DNA from: Mycolicibacterium brisbanense
Lineage (GTDB): Bacteria; Actinomycetota; Actinomycetes; Mycobacteriales; Mycobacteriaceae
Reading direction: 5' to 3'
DNA: 64,000 nt
NCBI RefSeq assembly: GCF_001570425.1
Contig: NZ_BCSX01000004.1
Coordinates: forward strand, 62,001 to 126,000
A program made the position numbers and the translations under genes. The notes beneath the pieces were generated by a model. It did no database searches and was not told the origin of the DNA. It saw only the letters and a list, made by a program, of their open reading frames with translations. Shown piece by piece: positions 18,145-28,558 of this stretch (within the stretch, counting starts at the first letter, position 1; the number at the start of each line of letters is the position of its first letter).

Positions 18145-18792
18145 ATGAGTTCCACGGCGGCTGCGTCACGTCCGCGCCGCAAATCTCCGGAGAAGCGACG
18201 GGGTGAGATTGCCGCAGCCGCCGGGCGGATCGCCCAGGACGACGGATTGGCTCAGGTGACCGCCAAACGCGTGGCCGAGGCCGTGGGTGTCTACCCGGGT
18301 CTGGTCAATCACTACTTTCGCTCGGTCGACGAGCTCGTCGCGGCCGCATTCGCGGCCGTGAACGAACGCCGCCGCGAGACGCTGAAGGCCAAGGTGGCTG
18401 CCGAGTCGGACGGCCCCACAACCGAGCTGCGGATGTTCTTGCAGGACACGCTCGCTGCCGACCACGACTCCGTGGCACTGCTGTGGCTAGATGCCTGGCG
18501 CGAATGCCGACGCCGACCGGCGTTGCAGCAGGAGGTCATCCGTCAGATGGAGACCGATATCGCGAACCTGACCGACGTGCTCACCCGCGGAGTGGCCGCT
18601 GGGGAATTCGTCACCGACGATTGCGCCGCGGCGGCGATGCGCATCCTGGCCATGATCGACGGCACGTTCGGCCAAAGCGCCGTACGTACGGCGCTGGCGG
18701 GGACGTCGTTGGTGAACTACCCGATCGTCACCGAAATGCTTTTGCGCACAACAGAACAGGAACTGGGGTTGGACGCCCGCGCGTTGGGCTAG
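18145..18792 (+). CDS. TetR-family transcriptional regulator
   Basis: This 215-residue regulator has an N-terminal helix-turn-helix (GLAQVTAKRVAEAVGVYPGLVNHYFRSVDELVAAAF) and a helical ligand-binding domain. The C-terminal part resembles BetI/RutR-like members that sense small metabolites. It is divergent from the permease-hydrolase operon, and palindromes in the shared 105-bp interval are its likely sites. I infer that it represses that operon and responds to the imported compound or a metabolite. Confidence 0.88.
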   Translation: MSSTAAASRPRRKSPEKRRGEIAAAAGRIAQDDGLAQVTAKRVAEAVGVYPGLVNHYFRSVDELVAAAFAAVNERRRETLKAKVAAESDGPTTELRMFLQDTLAADHDSVALLWLDAWRECRRRPALQQEVIRQMETDIANLTDVLTRGVAAGEFVTDDCAAAAMRILAMIDGTFGQSAVRTALAGTSLVNYPIVTEMLLRTTEQELGLDARALG

Positions 18793-18793
18793 A

Positions 18794-18824
18794 CGACAAG
18801 CCGCCCGCGCGGGCAGTCCTGTCG
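18794..18824. terminator. Bidirectional hairpin between convergent genes
   Basis: CGACA and TGTCG flank an inner GCCCGCGCGGGC stem. The hairpin fills the 34-bp gap between the convergent TetR and DszC-like genes. There is no long T run, as is usual in mycobacteria. Confidence 0.6.
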
Positions 18825-18826
18825 GC

Positions 18827-20041
18827 TCAGAAGTAGGCGTTGGCCGGAACCGGCGTGCCGTGCAACAGGTTCTGACCGATCACGCGGGCCTTGTACACGA
18901 CCGGGTTGTGCAGCGTGATGGTGCGGATGTTGCGCCAATGCCGATCGAGGTTGCGTTGCCGGCTGGCCGCGGACGCGCCGCCGAGTTCCAGCAGCCGGGT
19001 GGCAGCCTCGGGCGCCACATCGTCGAGGTGAACTTTGACCTTCGCGACCTTGAGCTGGGCTTCCTCGGCCAGTCGCGCATCGGGCACCCCGTCGACCGCG
19101 GAGTCCGTCGCCGCAGCGATCGCCGCCGCGGCGTCCAGCACCGCCGCCCGCGCCACGTACGCGGTGCTGGCCAGCACGCCGAGTTGGCGCTGCAGCAGCG
19201 GATCCTCCGTCGGCCGTTCGGTCAACGCGTGGCTGAAGTTGCGCTCGCGCGACCGCAGTAGCGCCACGCCGTCGTCGACGACATTGGCCAGGATCCCGGC
19301 CACCACCGCGTGGATGAACAGCTGCAGCGACGCGTACTGCACGGTCGGAACCGGTTCGGCGTCGTACGGGGTGTCGGAGAGCACCTCGTCGGCGGCGACG
19401 GCGACATCGTCGAAGCTCGTGGTGCCGGTACCGGTGCGCCGCTGGCCGAAACCGTCCCAGTCGTCGACGATGCGGACCCCGTCGCGGTCGGCCGGGATCA
19501 CCACGTTGGCCACCGAGTCGTGATCGGTGGTGGCGGTGACGGTGAGGTAATCGGAGAACAGGGTGCCGGTGCTGTAGTACTTCTCACCGGTGAGCAGGTA
19601 ACCGCCGTCTTGGCCGGGCAGCAGCCGGGTGTTGAACACCAGGCTGCCCACGGCGAGGGAACCCTTCTCGCTGAACGCATTTCCGAAAATCTTGCCGTCG
19701 GCCACCTTCGCGAGCCAGCGCTGCGAGGCGGGGTCGTCGGCAGTGCGCAACCGCTCCTCGGTGAACCAGAAATGCGTCCGGAAGATGTGCGCCACAATCG
19801 GATCGGCTTGTGCCACGTCGATCACTGCCGAGAACAGTTGGGGCACGGTCAATCCCGAGCCGCCGAGCGACTCGGGTAGGCGCAGCGTGCCGAAGCCGGC
19901 ACGTTTGAGCGCGGCCACCTGATCGAACGGGTTTTCATCGTTGAGGTCGCGGTCCTTGGCGCCTGCGGCAACCTTGGCCAGTAGTTCGGTCCACGCGGGC
20001 GTTCCGGGAAGGACACGCGTCGAATTCTCAAGGGTCGTCAT
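18827..20041 (-). CDS. DszC/acyl-CoA dehydrogenase-like flavin-dependent monooxygenase
   Basis: This 404-residue protein has the acyl-CoA dehydrogenase fold: N-terminal helices, a middle beta domain (LLTGEKYYSTGTLFSDYLTV) and a C-terminal helical domain ending in HNPVVYKARVIGQNLLHG. The C-terminal pattern and absence of the usual catalytic Glu context place it with DszC/SfnB-type reduced-flavin monooxygenases. These act on sulfur compounds or aromatic substrates. The ATG at 20041 is the first Met in good context. It is divergent from a hydrolase gene. Role in sulfur scavenging is plausible but not shown. Confidence 0.85.
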   Translation of the reverse strand: MTTLENSTRVLPGTPAWTELLAKVAAGAKDRDLNDENPFDQVAALKRAGFGTLRLPESLGGSGLTVPQLFSAVIDVAQADPIVAHIFRTHFWFTEERLRTADDPASQRWLAKVADGKIFGNAFSEKGSLAVGSLVFNTRLLPGQDGGYLLTGEKYYSTGTLFSDYLTVTATTDHDSVANVVIPADRDGVRIVDDWDGFGQRRTGTGTTSFDDVAVAADEVLSDTPYDAEPVPTVQYASLQLFIHAVVAGILANVVDDGVALLRSRERNFSHALTERPTEDPLLQRQLGVLASTAYVARAAVLDAAAAIAAATDSAVDGVPDARLAEEAQLKVAKVKVHLDDVAPEAATRLLELGGASAASRQRNLDRHWRNIRTITLHNPVVYKARVIGQNLLHGTPVPANAYF

Positions 20042-20121
20042 GGCACCGTTTGTACCGACGCCCCGCCGCCGCAGGCACGGCTTTGGATCAGCGGGAACCG
20101 AACGCGGCACAATGGACCGCG

Positions 20122-21360
20122 ATGACGATGAACGCGAAGCGCCGGCGCAGGCACGACAAGCTCGCCGCGCAACCCGGCGTCCGTGCGGTCCGGCGGCCGG
20201 TGACCCCGGGCAGCGATGAGCACTTCAACCTCTATTACGTGCGGTCCGGCCGGAAGTCCGCACATCCCGTCGTGATCATCCCGGGCGGGCCGGGTGTCGC
20301 GTCGGTGCAGTCCTACCGCGGGTTGCGGCGCCACGCCGCAGCCGCGGGTGTCGACGTCATCATGGTCGAGCATCGCGGCGTCGGGATGTCGCGGCACACC
20401 GACTCCGGTGCGGACCTGCCGCCCGATGCCATCACCATCGACCAGGCCGTCGACGACCTCGTCGCGGTGCTCGACGACGCCGGGGTGTCCACCGCGACGT
20501 TCTACGGCACCTCGTACGGCACCTATCTCGCCTCGGGGGTCGGTGTGCGCCATCCCGAGCGCGTCGAGGCGATGGTCCTCGATTCGCCGCTGTTGTCCAC
20601 CGGCGACATCGACGCCATGCGCACCGCCATCCGCGGCCTGCTGTGGGACGGCTCGGATCCGCAGGCGTCGGCACTGGCACCCAAGGCTCGCACGCTGATC
20701 GAGGCCGGAGTGTTGGGCTCCGCGGGCGGTCAGGTCGCCGGAACCCTGTACGGCTACGGTGGTGCGGCCCTGCTGGACCGCCAACTCGACCTGCTGATGG
20801 GTGGGCACACCTTGGTGTGGTCGGCGCTGAGCCGGCTGGGCCGGATGGCGACCCGAAAAGTCCCGTACCGCAACGAATCAGATCTCGTCGGCCGGATCGC
20901 TTTTCGCGAATTGAACTACGCGGGTGTGCCCGACGGCCTGCCACTGGATCCGGCGCTGGACCCCCACCTGGGTGGCAACCCGGGGCGCTACGAGCCGTTC
21001 GATGCCGAGCCCTATGACCTGGTCGCCGAGATGCAGAAGTTCGATTGGCCCACCGTCATCATCTCCGGGGGCCGCGATCTCACCACGCCGCCGGCGATCG
21101 CCGAGCGTATCGCCACGCTGGTGCCCGACGCCGTCCTGGTATCGATGCCGACCGCCGGACACAGCGTGCTCGACAGCCGCGAACGCGCCGCGCTGGCGGT
21201 GATCGACGCCGTCCGCAACGGTGCGGCGGAACAACTTTCGGCGACCGCCCCGGAGCTGGACGCGTTGCCGGTACGGCCCGGGCTGCGGCTGGCCATGTCG
21301 GCGATCGCGGTTGCGGCCGCGTGCGAGTCGGTGCTGCCGGACCGCGCTCCTACTTCATGA
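20122..21360 (+). CDS. Alpha/beta hydrolase, S33 aminopeptidase-like
   Basis: This 412-residue hydrolase has the oxyanion motif PGGPG, the nucleophile in GTSYGT, the acid in ISGGRDLTTPP and the histidine in PTAGHSVLD. The order and spacing fit proline-iminopeptidase/tripeptidyl-aminopeptidase-like S33 enzymes. There is no signal peptide; the basic N-terminus (MTMNAKRRRRHDK) looks cytoplasmic. It overlaps the 3' end of the convergent oppA gene by 11 bp. A peptidase next to a peptide importer is a sensible pairing, though the two are on opposite strands. Confidence 0.85.
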   Translation: MTMNAKRRRRHDKLAAQPGVRAVRRPVTPGSDEHFNLYYVRSGRKSAHPVVIIPGGPGVASVQSYRGLRRHAAAAGVDVIMVEHRGVGMSRHTDSGADLPPDAITIDQAVDDLVAVLDDAGVSTATFYGTSYGTYLASGVGVRHPERVEAMVLDSPLLSTGDIDAMRTAIRGLLWDGSDPQASALAPKARTLIEAGVLGSAGGQVAGTLYGYGGAALLDRQLDLLMGGHTLVWSALSRLGRMATRKVPYRNESDLVGRIAFRELNYAGVPDGLPLDPALDPHLGGNPGRYEPFDAEPYDLVAEMQKFDWPTVIISGGRDLTTPPAIAERIATLVPDAVLVSMPTAGHSVLDSRERAALAVIDAVRNGAAEQLSATAPELDALPVRPGLRLAMSAIAVAAACESVLPDRAPTS

Positions 21361-23026
21361 AGCCGATCTTGGTGTAGTCCGGGTCGGCCAGTCCGAACGC
21401 GCCGAAGTTGGCCAGATTGCTGCGCACCGCGACGTTTCCGGGCGACTGGAACAGCGGCAGGCTGAACACCTCGGCGAACAGCATCTTGTCGAGCTCGTTG
21501 GCGAGCGTCCGCGCCTTGTCGGGATCCAATTCCCGCAGCGTCTCCTCGATCTTGGCGTCGATCTCGGGGCTGCCGATCTTGCCGAAGTTGCTCGCGCCGT
21601 TCTGCGTGTAGATCTGGGTCAGCGATCCCAACGGGAACGCGTCGCCGAGGAAGGCGAACTGCGCGATGTCGAAATCGCCCTTGCTGATGAAGTTGGTGAA
21701 GAATCCCGTGCCGGGCTTGGTGTCGATGACGAGCTTCACGCCGATCTGGGCCAGAGTGTTCTGGGCGATCTGTGCGACCTGACGGGTGCTGCCCGCGTCG
21801 TAGAGCACGTCGCGGATCACCAGCTGCTTGCCGTCCTTCTCCCGGAACTGCCCGTTGAGCTTCCACCCCAGGGCGTCGAGTTCGCTCTTGGCCTTCTCGG
21901 GGTCGAACGCCACATCGGCGCTGTTGTCCTGGTAGCCCTTCTGGCCGGCGACGTAGATGTGGTTGTTCAGCGGCACCGGATTGTCGGTGAGCCCGCGTTG
22001 CGTGATGTTGGCGATGGCCTGACGGTCGATGCCCTTGGCCACTGCCTGCCGCAGCGCCTTGTCGGCCAGGATGGCCCCCGGCGCGCCGTTGAACGTCAGG
22101 TGATACCAGCTGGGGCTGGGCGCGCGGCGGATCGAGATCCCCGGGGTGTTGCGCGCGATGGTCAGCTCGTCGAGCGACGCGGTTCCGGTGGCGTCGATGG
22201 TGTTGTTCTGCAGCGCCGGGATGCGCGCGGCGTCGTCGAGCACCGAATACGTCATGCTGTCCAGCAGCGGCGGGGTGCCCCACCACTTGGGGTTGCGCGT
22301 CAAGGTGATTCGCTGCGCACCGCGGTCGAGGTTGGACACGATGAACGGGCCCGCCGACGGCCCGGGACCGTTGAGCTGGCCCTTGTTGAAGACCTCGGGG
22401 TTCTCGGTCATGCTCTTGGGCAGCAACCGGCCGTTGCCTGCGAACATGCCCTGCCAGTCCGCATACGGCTCGGCGAACGTCATCACGGCCTGACGGTCGT
22501 CGACCCCGCGGGTGACCGAGGCGACGCGCTCACTGCCGTTGGGCGCGGCGATCACGAACGCCGGGTTCTTTCCGTTGGTGGCATCGATCTGGGACTTGAT
22601 GTCTTCCCAGGTGATCGGGGTGCCATCGGACCACACCGCCTTCGGGTTGATCGTGTAGGTGACCACCTGCGGGTTCTTGGAGGTGAGTTCGACGCTGGTG
22701 AAGTAGTCGGTGTTGACCGTCGTGGTGCCGTCGGCGGCGATGGTGAAGGCCCGGGGCAGCGTCGGCTTGGACAGCGAGCCGACATCGCCGGTGTTGCCGT
22801 CCAGGTGCAGCGGATTGAAGTTCGACGGGAACTCGGTGAGCGCCAACCGCAGATTGCCGCCCTGCTTGAGGTTGGCCACATCCTGCGGGTTGACGTCGCT
22901 GGTGGTTCCGACCTCCGCGTTGCCGCCGGCCGAGGGGACCTGGCGATCACCCCCTGAGCACGCGGTGAGCGTGAGGGCGGTGGCGAAGGTGGCGATGGCG
23001 AGGCGACGCAGGTTCTTCCCGTTCAC
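21350..23026 (-). CDS. oppA: Peptide ABC transporter substrate-binding lipoprotein OppA
   Basis: This 558-residue protein has a signal peptide ending in lipobox LTAC, so it is a lipoprotein of the family-5 solute-binding proteins. Features include TYTINPKAVWSDGTPITWEDI and the ligand-binding lobe with NPKWWGTPPLLDSMTY. It is the last gene of oppBCDA, matching Rv1280c-Rv1283c of M. tuberculosis. It captures peptides outside the membrane and hands them to OppB/OppC. Confidence 0.92.
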   Translation of the reverse strand: MNGKNLRRLAIATFATALTLTACSGGDRQVPSAGGNAEVGTTSDVNPQDVANLKQGGNLRLALTEFPSNFNPLHLDGNTGDVGSLSKPTLPRAFTIAADGTTTVNTDYFTSVELTSKNPQVVTYTINPKAVWSDGTPITWEDIKSQIDATNGKNPAFVIAAPNGSERVASVTRGVDDRQAVMTFAEPYADWQGMFAGNGRLLPKSMTENPEVFNKGQLNGPGPSAGPFIVSNLDRGAQRITLTRNPKWWGTPPLLDSMTYSVLDDAARIPALQNNTIDATGTASLDELTIARNTPGISIRRAPSPSWYHLTFNGAPGAILADKALRQAVAKGIDRQAIANITQRGLTDNPVPLNNHIYVAGQKGYQDNSADVAFDPEKAKSELDALGWKLNGQFREKDGKQLVIRDVLYDAGSTRQVAQIAQNTLAQIGVKLVIDTKPGTGFFTNFISKGDFDIAQFAFLGDAFPLGSLTQIYTQNGASNFGKIGSPEIDAKIEETLRELDPDKARTLANELDKMLFAEVFSLPLFQSPGNVAVRSNLANFGAFGLADPDYTKIGFMK

Positions 23027-23073
23027 CCCGCCGATGCTAGATGCAGCAACGTGCGCTCGGGGGAATGACCCGC

Positions 23074-24896
<1,823 letters not shown>

Positions 24897-24900
<4 letters not shown>

Positions 24901-25820
24901 CGGCGCTTCTTCCGTCGCCGCAGCTGACCGCTGCCCGGGTCGAGTGCATCGCGTAGGCCGTCACCGGCGAGGTTGGCGCACAGGATGATCAGCACCAGGA
25001 CCCCGGCGGGGAACAGGAAAACCCACGGGAACGTCGTCGCCGATTTGGTGCCGTCGGCGATCAGCGTTCCCAGCGACACGTCAGGCGGCTGGATACCGAA
25101 ACCCAGGAAGCTCAACCCTGTTTCGGCCAGGATCGCGACGCCGACATTGAGCGCGGCGTCGATGATCAGCAGGGACGCCACGTTGGGCACGATGTGGCGC
25201 ACGATGATCCGCCAGCTGCGCACACCCATATACCGTGCGGCGACGACGAATTCACGTTCCCGCAGCGTCATCGTCATGCCGCGCACGATGCGCGAACTGA
25301 TCATCCAGCTGAACAGCGAGAACAATATGATCAGCCAGAAGACGCGGTCGGACTGGCCCAATCGCGGGGTCACGATGGCGATCAGGATGAAGCTGGGCAC
25401 CACCAGCAGGACATCGACCACCCACATCAGCGTCCGGTCGCGCCAGCCGCCGAAATAGCCGGCGACGGACCCGACTGTTGCGGCGATGACCGTCGAGATG
25501 AGCGCCACGCACACGCCGATCAACATGGATTTCTGCATGCCGCGCAGGGTTTGGGCCAGCAGGTCCTGGCCCAGTGCGTTGGTGCCGAACCAGTGGGTGG
25601 TCGACGGCGGTGTCTGCAGCGCGTAGTAGTCCAGGTCGGTGTAGTTGTACGGCAGCAGCGGGGGCAGGGCGTAGCAGCCGACGAACATCACCGCGAGCAC
25701 GACGAGCGCCGCGACCGCGGGCTTGTTGCGCATGAATCGGCGGAAGACGAGCGTGCGCCGGGTGGCGAACTCCTCGGTGTGCAGACCCGAACGTGCTGCG
25801 GTGGCTGTGGTATCGGTCAC
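24897..25820 (-). CDS. oppC: Peptide ABC transporter permease OppC
   Basis: This 307-residue permease has about six membrane helices and the ABC-permease EAA-type loop ([26 protein letters not shown]). The N-terminal region and external loop ([33 protein letters not shown]) are typical of OppC/DppC. The GTG at 25820 overlaps the oppB stop; longer readings upstream in this frame run through oppB and are not real. Confidence 0.92.
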
Positions 25821-26794
25821 GTCACCCGCACTCTCGGATCCAGCGCCGCGTAGATCACGTCCGACAGCAGACCGGCCAGCAGCACGACAGAGCCCGTGAA
25901 CACCGTGATGGCGGCGATGATGTTGGTGTCCTGGGTGGCGATGCCCTGAACCACCCACTCGCCCATGCCGTGCCAACCAAAGATCTTCTCCACGAACACC
26001 GCTCCGGTGACCAGTCCCGCGACGCCGTAGGCGAACAGCGTCGCCATCGGGATGAGCGCGGTGCGCAGGCCGTGTTTGAACAGGGCCTGGCGCCGCGTCA
26101 GCCCCTTGGCCCGCGCGGTGCGGATGAAGTCCTGGCCGAGCACGTCGAGCATGGCGTTGCGTTGGTAGCGGCTGTAACCGGCGATGGCCGACAGGGCCAG
26201 TGTGAAGGTCGGCAGTGCGAGATGCTGCAACCGGTCGGCGAACTGGTTCCAGCCGCCCCCGACGGCGTCGGGCGAGGTCTCCCCGGTGTATTCGAAAAGC
26301 CGCACTCCCAGAACGGAATTCACGTCGAGTGCGGCCAGGATCAGCAGGTTGGCGATGACGAAGGTCGGCGTGCTGATCACCAGCAGCGACAGCAGCGTGA
26401 TGACGCGGTCGGAGAGCCGGTATTGCCGGATCGCGCCCCACGCGCCGACGACGACGCCGATCACGGTGCCCAGCACCGATCCGATGACCAGCAGCCGCAG
26501 GCTGACCCCGATGCGGCGCCACAGTTCATCGGACACCGGCTGGCCGGTCACCGTTGTGCCGAAGTCGCCTCGCACAGCACCTGCGGCCCAGTGCGCGTAC
26601 CGGATCGGGATGGGCTTGTCGAGGCCGAGTTCGGCAGCCTTGGCGTCGATCGTGGACTGCGGCGGGCGCGGATTGCGTTGCAGCAGGCTGTCGAGGGGCT
26701 CGAAGGTGTACGAGGTCAAGGTGAACGTCAAAAACGACGCCAGCGCCAGCAGCACGATGTAGTTGAGCAGCCGGCGCGCCAGGAAGCGCGTCAT
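25817..26794 (-). CDS. oppB: Peptide ABC transporter permease OppB
   Basis: This 325-residue permease starts MTRFLARRLLNYIVLLALASF, as expected for OppB/DppB, with six membrane helices and an EAA loop (LDVLGQDFIRTARAKGLTRRQALFKHGLRTALIP). It heads the opp operon. Its ATG overlaps the stop of a seven-codon leaderless upstream ORF, so initiation may depend on terminating ribosomes; no good Shine-Dalgarno is visible. Confidence 0.92.
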   Translation of the reverse strand: MTRFLARRLLNYIVLLALASFLTFTLTSYTFEPLDSLLQRNPRPPQSTIDAKAAELGLDKPIPIRYAHWAAGAVRGDFGTTVTGQPVSDELWRRIGVSLRLLVIGSVLGTVIGVVVGAWGAIRQYRLSDRVITLLSLLVISTPTFVIANLLILAALDVNSVLGVRLFEYTGETSPDAVGGGWNQFADRLQHLALPTFTLALSAIAGYSRYQRNAMLDVLGQDFIRTARAKGLTRRQALFKHGLRTALIPMATLFAYGVAGLVTGAVFVEKIFGWHGMGEWVVQGIATQDTNIIAAITVFTGSVVLLAGLLSDVIYAALDPRVRVT

Positions 26795-26814
26795 CCGGTT
26801 GGTCCCTGCTGCAT
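26791..26814 (-). CDS. Leaderless seven-codon upstream ORF of oppB
   Basis: The ORF encodes MQQGPTG and ends in TGA that overlaps the oppB ATG (ATGA). A TACTGT box at 26822-26827 ends seven bases before its ATG, the spacing for leaderless transcription. It would couple initiation at oppB to translation of the leader. It is too short for homology evidence, so the call rests on geometry. Confidence 0.45.
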   Translation of the reverse strand: MQQGPTG

Positions 26815-26998
26815 GGCACACACAGTAGAAGAGGCGAGGCGCAACCGTCCCGAAGCTGAGGATCCGGCGCGCCACTAACCGCCTGGTTGGGAATTTCCAG
26901 CGCGGGCTCAGCGTCTTCAAAGTTGTGGCGGGTTCACTGGGGGCTACCTGGCGATTTCGCCAACGCTGACTGAATGAGATCAATCAAGGGGCGATGTC

Positions 26999-27241
26999 AT
27001 GACCATCGGGAAACCTCAGAACGTGAAATTCATCGCTGCGATGGCCGGGGGTGCCGCGGTTGTCGCCCTCGGTGCCCTGGGCCTGCTCGGCCACGAGCAG
27101 TCGTCCGCCGTGGCGACCAGCACCATGAACCTCGGGGCGACGGTCACCGAGACCACCCCGCCGACCGCTCCGGCCACGTCGATGGCTGTGCCCGGCATCA
27201 AGGGCTACAACCCGCCGGCAGGCTTCGCGACCACTCACTGA
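26999..27241 (+). CDS. Small exported protein with C-terminal PxGFAxxH motif
   Basis: This 80-residue protein has a basic start, a hydrophobic segment at about 10-30 (FIAAMAGGAAVVALGALGLLG) and a Thr/Pro/Ala-rich mature part. It ends PPAGFATTH. A paralogue at 55164 shares the order TVTxTT, PATS and PxGFAxxH, so this is a family, not chance. It should be exported or membrane-anchored. Function unknown; the conserved tail with a final His could bind metal or a partner. Confidence 0.75.
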   Translation: MTIGKPQNVKFIAAMAGGAAVVALGALGLLGHEQSSAVATSTMNLGATVTETTPPTAPATSMAVPGIKGYNPPAGFATTH

Positions 27242-27681
27242 CCGGCGGATGCAGCTTGCCCGATGCTGGTCACGGTGGCTGTCGGGCCGGAGCGCGTGGC
27301 CCGGACCGACACGCGGTCGTTGACCGCCCACGTGGGTTTGAGCGTTGCGGGCAACGCATAGGTCTGGCTGAACCCGTCAGTGCTCACGACCGTCACTGAA
27401 TCGGCGGTCAGCGCCGTGATCATCCCCACCTGGGTGAGTTCTGTGGTGTAGCCACCATGGCCGTCGCGGCGGACCGACTCGCTGTGAACCGTTGCGGCGT
27501 CGGCATTGTCGCGATTGTCGCGCCCGGGCTGCGCCCAGGGCGGGGGACCGTCGCCGTGGTGACCGGCCGGGCCGGCCTCACCCATGCCCGGGGAATCCGT
27601 CGCGGCGTACACCGCGGCGCCGCCGAGTCCGGCTATCGCCGCGGCGACGCCGATCGCGGCAACCGTCCGCCTCACACTCAT
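27235..27681 (-). CDS. Secreted protein of unknown function next to a two-component system
   Basis: This 148-residue protein has a signal peptide (MSVRRTVAAIGVAAAIAGLGGAAVYA), a His/Gly/Pro-rich linker and a C-terminal beta-rich domain resembling a small OB-like or DUF5666-type fold (VGMITALTADSVTVVSTDG). It is divergent from the response-regulator gene, with 130 bp between. It may be a target or extracytoplasmic partner of that sensor. Family assignment is tentative. Confidence 0.72.
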   Translation of the reverse strand: MSVRRTVAAIGVAAAIAGLGGAAVYAATDSPGMGEAGPAGHHGDGPPPWAQPGRDNRDNADAATVHSESVRRDGHGGYTTELTQVGMITALTADSVTVVSTDGFSQTYALPATLKPTWAVNDRVSVRATRSGPTATVTSIGQAASAGQ

Positions 27682-27811
27682 GGCACCCACCGTGCAGGCA
27701 TCGTCTGTGCGTCGGCTGTGAGTGGAGTCAGCGGCAGATGAGCGCAAGTTTCACAGCTCGGGCATAGACAACGCATAGGGCGGCCCCATCGCGTCGGCGA
27801 ATAATGGGCGT

Positions 27812-28558
27812 GTGCCTGCAGCCGTCAACGACAACGAACCCGCCCGTGCCGTGATGCGCCGCGCCGACGGCAACCCGATCCAGGTGCTCGTCGTCGACGA
27901 CGAACCGGTGCTGGCCGAACTGGTGTCGATGGCCTTGCGCTACGAGGGCTGGGATATCGCCACCGCCGGTGACGGCGCCACCGCCATCGCCGCAGCCCGG
28001 GAAAACCCGCCTGACGTCGTGGTACTCGACGTGATGCTGCCCGACATGAGCGGGTTGGAGGTGTTGCAGAAGCTCCGGGAACAGATTCCGGGACTGCCGC
28101 TGCTGCTGCTCACCGCGAAGGACTCGGTGGAGGACCGCATCGCCGGTCTGACCGCGGGCGGCGACGACTACGTCACCAAACCCTTCAGCCTCGAAGAGGT
28201 CGTGCTGCGATTGCGGGCCCTGCTTAGGCGCACCGGCGTGACCAGTGAGGACGGCGGCGCCAAGATCATCGTCGGCGACTTGGTTCTCGACGAGGACAGT
28301 CACGAGGTGACCCGTGCGGGCGAGCCCATCACGCTGACCGCGACCGAATTCGAACTGCTGCGCTTCATGATGCGCAACGCCAAGCGCGTGCTGAGCAAGG
28401 CGCAGATCCTCGACCGGGTGTGGAGCTACGACTTCGGTGGCCGCTCCAACATCGTCGAGCTGTATGTGTCGTATCTGCGCAAGAAGATCGACAGTGGCCG
28501 CGAACCGATGATCCACACATTGCGTGGCGCGGGTTATGTCCTCCGGCCCCCGCGCTGA
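27812..28558 (+). CDS. OmpR-type response regulator (TcrX/TrcR-like)
   Basis: This 248-residue regulator has a receiver domain with the phosphoacceptor D73 (VVVLDVMLPDMSG), acidic pocket VVDDEP and conserved Lys in VTKPFS. A winged-helix domain follows, with YDFGGRSNIVELYVSYLRKKID. The GTG at 27812 gives a normal length. It overlaps the histidine kinase start. The sequence is close to M. tuberculosis TcrX-like regulators from memory. It probably controls the three glycosylation genes downstream in the same run. Confidence 0.92.
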   Translation: MPAAVNDNEPARAVMRRADGNPIQVLVVDDEPVLAELVSMALRYEGWDIATAGDGATAIAAARENPPDVVVLDVMLPDMSGLEVLQKLREQIPGLPLLLLTAKDSVEDRIAGLTAGGDDYVTKPFSLEEVVLRLRALLRRTGVTSEDGGAKIIVGDLVLDEDSHEVTRAGEPITLTATEFELLRFMMRNAKRVLSKAQILDRVWSYDFGGRSNIVELYVSYLRKKIDSGREPMIHTLRGAGYVLRPPR

